Part shown: positions 61,682 to 63,785 of the stretch, one piece after another
How positions within the stretch are numbered: position 1 is the first letter of the stretch
How the letters are laid out: each line of letters begins with the position of its first letter
Source: JBNFVY01 sp049943335
GTDB lineage: Bacteria; Pseudomonadota; Alphaproteobacteria; Rhodobacterales; Rhodobacteraceae
Direction: 5' to 3'
DNA length: 63,785 nucleotides
NCBI RefSeq assembly: GCF_049943335.1
Contig: NZ_JBNFVY010000013.1
Coordinates: 1-63,785, forward strand
Translations under genes and position numbers: made by a program
The notes under the pieces: model-generated
The model's database searches: none
Seen by the model: only the letters and a program-made list of their open reading frames with translations
Told to the model about the DNA's origin: nothing

Positions 61682-62908
61682 GTGACAGCGCGCGGGGCAA
61701 AACCCATTGCGCTTGAAGCGCTAGATCGCAAAATCGGGCTGGGGCTGCTGACCCTTTACGGCATTGGCGTCATGGTGGGGGCGGGCATTTATGTGCTGGT
61801 CGGCACAGCCATTGGCGAAGCCGGGGTCTGGGCGCCGGTGTCGTTTTTGCTGGCCGGGCTGGTCGCGGTGCCCACCGCGTTGAGCTTTTCAGAGCTATCA
61901 ACCCGCATCCCCGAGGCCGCGGGCGACAGTGTCTACGTCGAATTGGGGCTGCGCAGCCATTCCTTGTCGATGCTGGTCGGCTGGATCAACATCATCGTCG
62001 GCACTGTGGCGGGCGCGGCGGTCCTGCGCGGCGGGGTGGGATATCTGACGTCCATCGTCGATATTCCGTTCGCGGTCGGGGTTATCGGCCTGGGGCTGGC
62101 GCTGACGCTGGTGGCCGTCATCGGCGTAATGGAATCGCTGGCGCTGGCCGGTCTGTTCACCGTGATCGAAGTGGTCGGGTTGGGGCTGGTCGTCTGGGCC
62201 GGTTTTCAGGGCGAGTCGGTCGCCGATTGGTCCGCCCCGCCCGCGCCCTATTGGCCGGGCATATTCGGCGCGTCGATCTTTGCGTTCTTTGCGTTCATCG
62301 GGTTTGACGATCTGGTCAACATGGCCGAAGAGGCCAAGAATCCCGGGCGCAACATGCCCGCCGCGATCCTGATTGCGCTGGCCGTGACCGCGGCGCTCTA
62401 TGCTCTGGTATCGCTTGCCGCGGTGCGAACCGTCCCGCAAGAGATCATTGCAACCTCTGAACGCCCCTTGGCGTTGGTGTGGGAAACCGCAACCGGGCGC
62501 AGCGCGGCGTTCCTGGCGGCCATTGCGGTGTTTGCGTCTTTGAACGGCGTTCTTGCGCAGATTGTCATGGCCAGCCGGGTGCTCTTTGGTCTGGGGCGGA
62601 GATCGACGCTGTTGCGCGTGTTCTACCATGCCCATCCGCGCTTTGGCACGCCAGTGCTGGCCACCTTGCTGCTGGGGGCGGCGCTGGTTGGCGCGGCGCT
62701 TGCGTTGCCGGTGGCGACGCTGGCCGAGTTTGCGTCGATCGCGTTGCTCTTTGTGTTTTCGGTGGTGAACCTGTCGCTGATCGTGCTCAAGCGCCGCGTT
62801 CCGGCGGCCCCGTTCCGCGTCTGGACCATCGTGCCGTATCTGGGGCTACTGGCCTGCGTCGGGGCGTTCGCCGCGTCGCTTGGCGGGTTCGACATGGGGG
62901 CGCATTGA
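61682..62908 (+). CDS. APC-family amino-acid permease
   Basis: A 408-residue transporter with about 12 helices. The N-terminal helix-1 substrate/ion motif is GIGVMVGAGIYVLVGTAIGE, and SIFAFFAFIGFDDLVNMAEE (helix 6) with EAKNPGRNMP are APC-superfamily landmarks. A GTG at 61682 right after the murC stop is the likely start. An earlier in-frame ATG would lie far inside murC. Its place inside the dcw cluster, before the DUF2484-like pair, suggests co-transcription; the substrate is unknown. Confidence 0.85.
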   Translation: MTARGAKPIALEALDRKIGLGLLTLYGIGVMVGAGIYVLVGTAIGEAGVWAPVSFLLAGLVAVPTALSFSELSTRIPEAAGDSVYVELGLRSHSLSMLVGWINIIVGTVAGAAVLRGGVGYLTSIVDIPFAVGVIGLGLALTLVAVIGVMESLALAGLFTVIEVVGLGLVVWAGFQGESVADWSAPPAPYWPGIFGASIFAFFAFIGFDDLVNMAEEAKNPGRNMPAAILIALAVTAALYALVSLAAVRTVPQEIIATSERPLALVWETATGRSAAFLAAIAVFASLNGVLAQIVMASRVLFGLGRRSTLLRVFYHAHPRFGTPVLATLLLGAALVGAALALPVATLAEFASIALLFVFSVVNLSLIVLKRRVPAAPFRVWTIVPYLGLLACVGAFAASLGGFDMGAH

Positions 62909-62909
62909 C

Positions 62910-63152
62910 ATGAGCGGGGCGTTGATCTTTGCCTGCCTCTGGGCCATCGGATGTACCATCGTGGCGTTCCTGCCGATGCGGTATCAATACGCGCCGGGCA
63001 CGTTGCTGCTGGTTGCCTTTCCCTTCCTGCTGGCCATGCTTGGCCGGGCCCATGGCGGCTGGGCTGTCGTGGTGGCGCTGATTGCGGCGGTGTCGCTGTT
63101 TCGCAAGCCACTGGCGCATCTGGCGCGATACATTCGGGCGAAACTGTCATGA
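62910..63152 (+). CDS. DUF2484-like small membrane protein
   Basis: An 80-residue protein with about three hydrophobic segments (LIFACLWAIGCTIVAFLPM, LLLVAFPFLLAMLG, WAVVVALIAAVSLF) and a basic end. The LPMRYQYAPG and SLFRKPLAHL patterns resemble DUF2484, found beside murB in Rhodobacterales. It starts 1 bp after the permease stop and overlaps the next gene by 4 bp. Role unknown. Confidence 0.75.
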   Translation: MSGALIFACLWAIGCTIVAFLPMRYQYAPGTLLLVAFPFLLAMLGRAHGGWAVVVALIAAVSLFRKPLAHLARYIRAKLS

Positions 63153-63397
63153 CCTGGTCTGTTGTCGCATTCTTCGTATGGGCCATTGTGGCGAACCTTG
63201 TGGCCATGGTGCCGTCTAGGCGCAAACACTGGCCGCAGGCCTATGCGCTGATCGCGGTGGGCATTCCGTTGCTGGGGTGGATCACCTTGGAAAACGGCCC
63301 CTTTTTCGGGCTGATCGCCCTGGCGGCAGGGATGTCGATGCTGCGCTGGCCGGTTCGGTACCTGGGGCGCTGGATGCAGCGGCAGATCGGGAAATGA
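63149..63397 (+). CDS. DUF2484 family membrane protein
   Basis: An 82-residue protein with about three helices (WSVVAFFVWAIVANLVAMV, AYALIAVGIPLLGWI, LIALAAGMSMLRWP). VAMVPSRRKHWPQAYALIA and MSMLRWPVRYLGRW fit DUF2484. It looks like a divergent duplicate of the preceding gene, joined by ATGA. The ~115 bp to murB have no gene. Confidence 0.82.
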   Translation: MTWSVVAFFVWAIVANLVAMVPSRRKHWPQAYALIAVGIPLLGWITLENGPFFGLIALAAGMSMLRWPVRYLGRWMQRQIGK

Positions 63398-63512
63398 GCG
63401 TGGCCCCCCGGTTCGTTGCGTTCCATTGGCGTGTGCGCGATCTTTGGGTATCGGGGCCGCGCCGCGGCGCGCCGGGATGGTTCGCGCAGCGCCGAGCAAG
63501 TGGGAATGAACG

Positions 63513-63785
63513 ATGACAAACTGGCCTGCCGTGCGCGGCGCTCTGAGCGAACAGCGCCCCTTGAAGGATCTGACGTGGTTGCGCGTGGGCGGGCCGGCGG
63601 ATGTGCTGTTCCAACCCGCCGACGTGGACGACCTGGCCGATTTCCTGCGCGATCTGCCGCGCGATGTGCCGGTGTTTCCGATGGGCGTCGGATCGAACCT
63701 GATCGTGCGCGACGGCGGGTTGCGCGCCGCCGTGATCCGGCTGGGGCGCGGGTTCAACGCGATTGACATCGACGGCACGCGCGTG
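63513..63785 (+). CDS. murB: UDP-N-acetylenolpyruvoylglucosamine reductase (cut by window edge)
   Basis: The first 91 codons of MurB, which reduces UDP-GlcNAc-enolpyruvate to UDP-MurNAc with FAD and NADPH. The N-terminus has PLKDLTWLRVGGPADVLFQP and the FAD-binding VFPMGVGSNLIVRDGG. The frame runs off the right end of the window. The ATG at 63513 gives MTNWPAVRGAL; no stop is seen before the edge. Confidence 0.93.
   Translation, partial: MTNWPAVRGALSEQRPLKDLTWLRVGGPADVLFQPADVDDLADFLRDLPRDVPVFPMGVGSNLIVRDGGLRAAVIRLGRGFNAIDIDGTRV

Overview
The window reads as chromosomal DNA of a Rhodobacterales alphaproteobacterium of the roseobacter type. It is GC-rich, and several markers agree: a PccR/ScfR-type regulator beside propionyl-CoA carboxylase, a short-form ProRS, an Hda-Ppk-Ppx block, a VPLPA-CTERM protein, DUF2484-like genes beside murB, and a DUF1127 gene followed by CCUCCUCCC-loop sRNAs of the CcsR/cuckoo kind described in Rhodobacter sphaeroides. 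The genus cannot be told from the sequence alone.

Layout. 1-12.6 kb is a propionate/methylmalonyl-CoA locus: pccR (with likely TTTGCAAA operators), a Bcr/CflA exporter, pccB, small secreted or hypothetical genes, pccA, a polytopic membrane protein, a DUF4174-like protein and methylmalonyl-CoA mutase. 12.7-20.6 kb holds an acetyltransferase, a TerB-J-domain protein, an EEP-family hydrolase and the convergent block perM-like/hda/ppk1/ppx. 20.8-25.9 kb has proS, a LolCE-LolD pair, a c-type cytochrome behind an FNR-like box, and a VPLPA-CTERM protein. 25.9-31.1 kb has parE, a GGCT-like gene, an alpha/beta hydrolase, a possible outer-membrane protein, and ppk2 behind a perfect FNR box placed at -41.5. 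31.4-35.2 kb is hisE-hisF-hisA-hisH-hisB (minus strand) with a frameshifted small gene between hisF and hisA, then tRNA-Gly(GCC). 35.7-44.2 kb has a chemoreceptor with a small overlapping partner, pyruvate carboxylase and a UvrD/PcrA helicase. 44.58-45.19 kb is the DUF1127/CcsR-like sRNA operon, followed by mrp.

47.1 kb to the right edge is the division and cell-wall (dcw) cluster: mraZ-rsmH-ftsL-ftsI-murE-murF-mraY-murD-(island)-ftsW-murG-murC-APC permease-two DUF2484-like genes-murB (cut by the window edge).

The most unusual part is 56.3-57.74 kb, between murD and ftsW. A lower-GC island of about 1.2 kb carries a TIR-domain gene with an unrecognised beta-rich C-terminal domain and the 3' end of an IS1595-like transposase. 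It is flanked by what read as the two ends of a topoisomerase IB gene on the minus strand. A likely innate-immunity (NADase-type) gene therefore appears to have replaced the middle of topIB inside the dcw cluster. The second highlight is the three-unit, six-hairpin CcsR-like sRNA array with a heat-shock-type promoter. The third is a pair of class-II FNR-type promoters (cytochrome c and ppk2), suggesting oxygen control of a second polyphosphate kinase.
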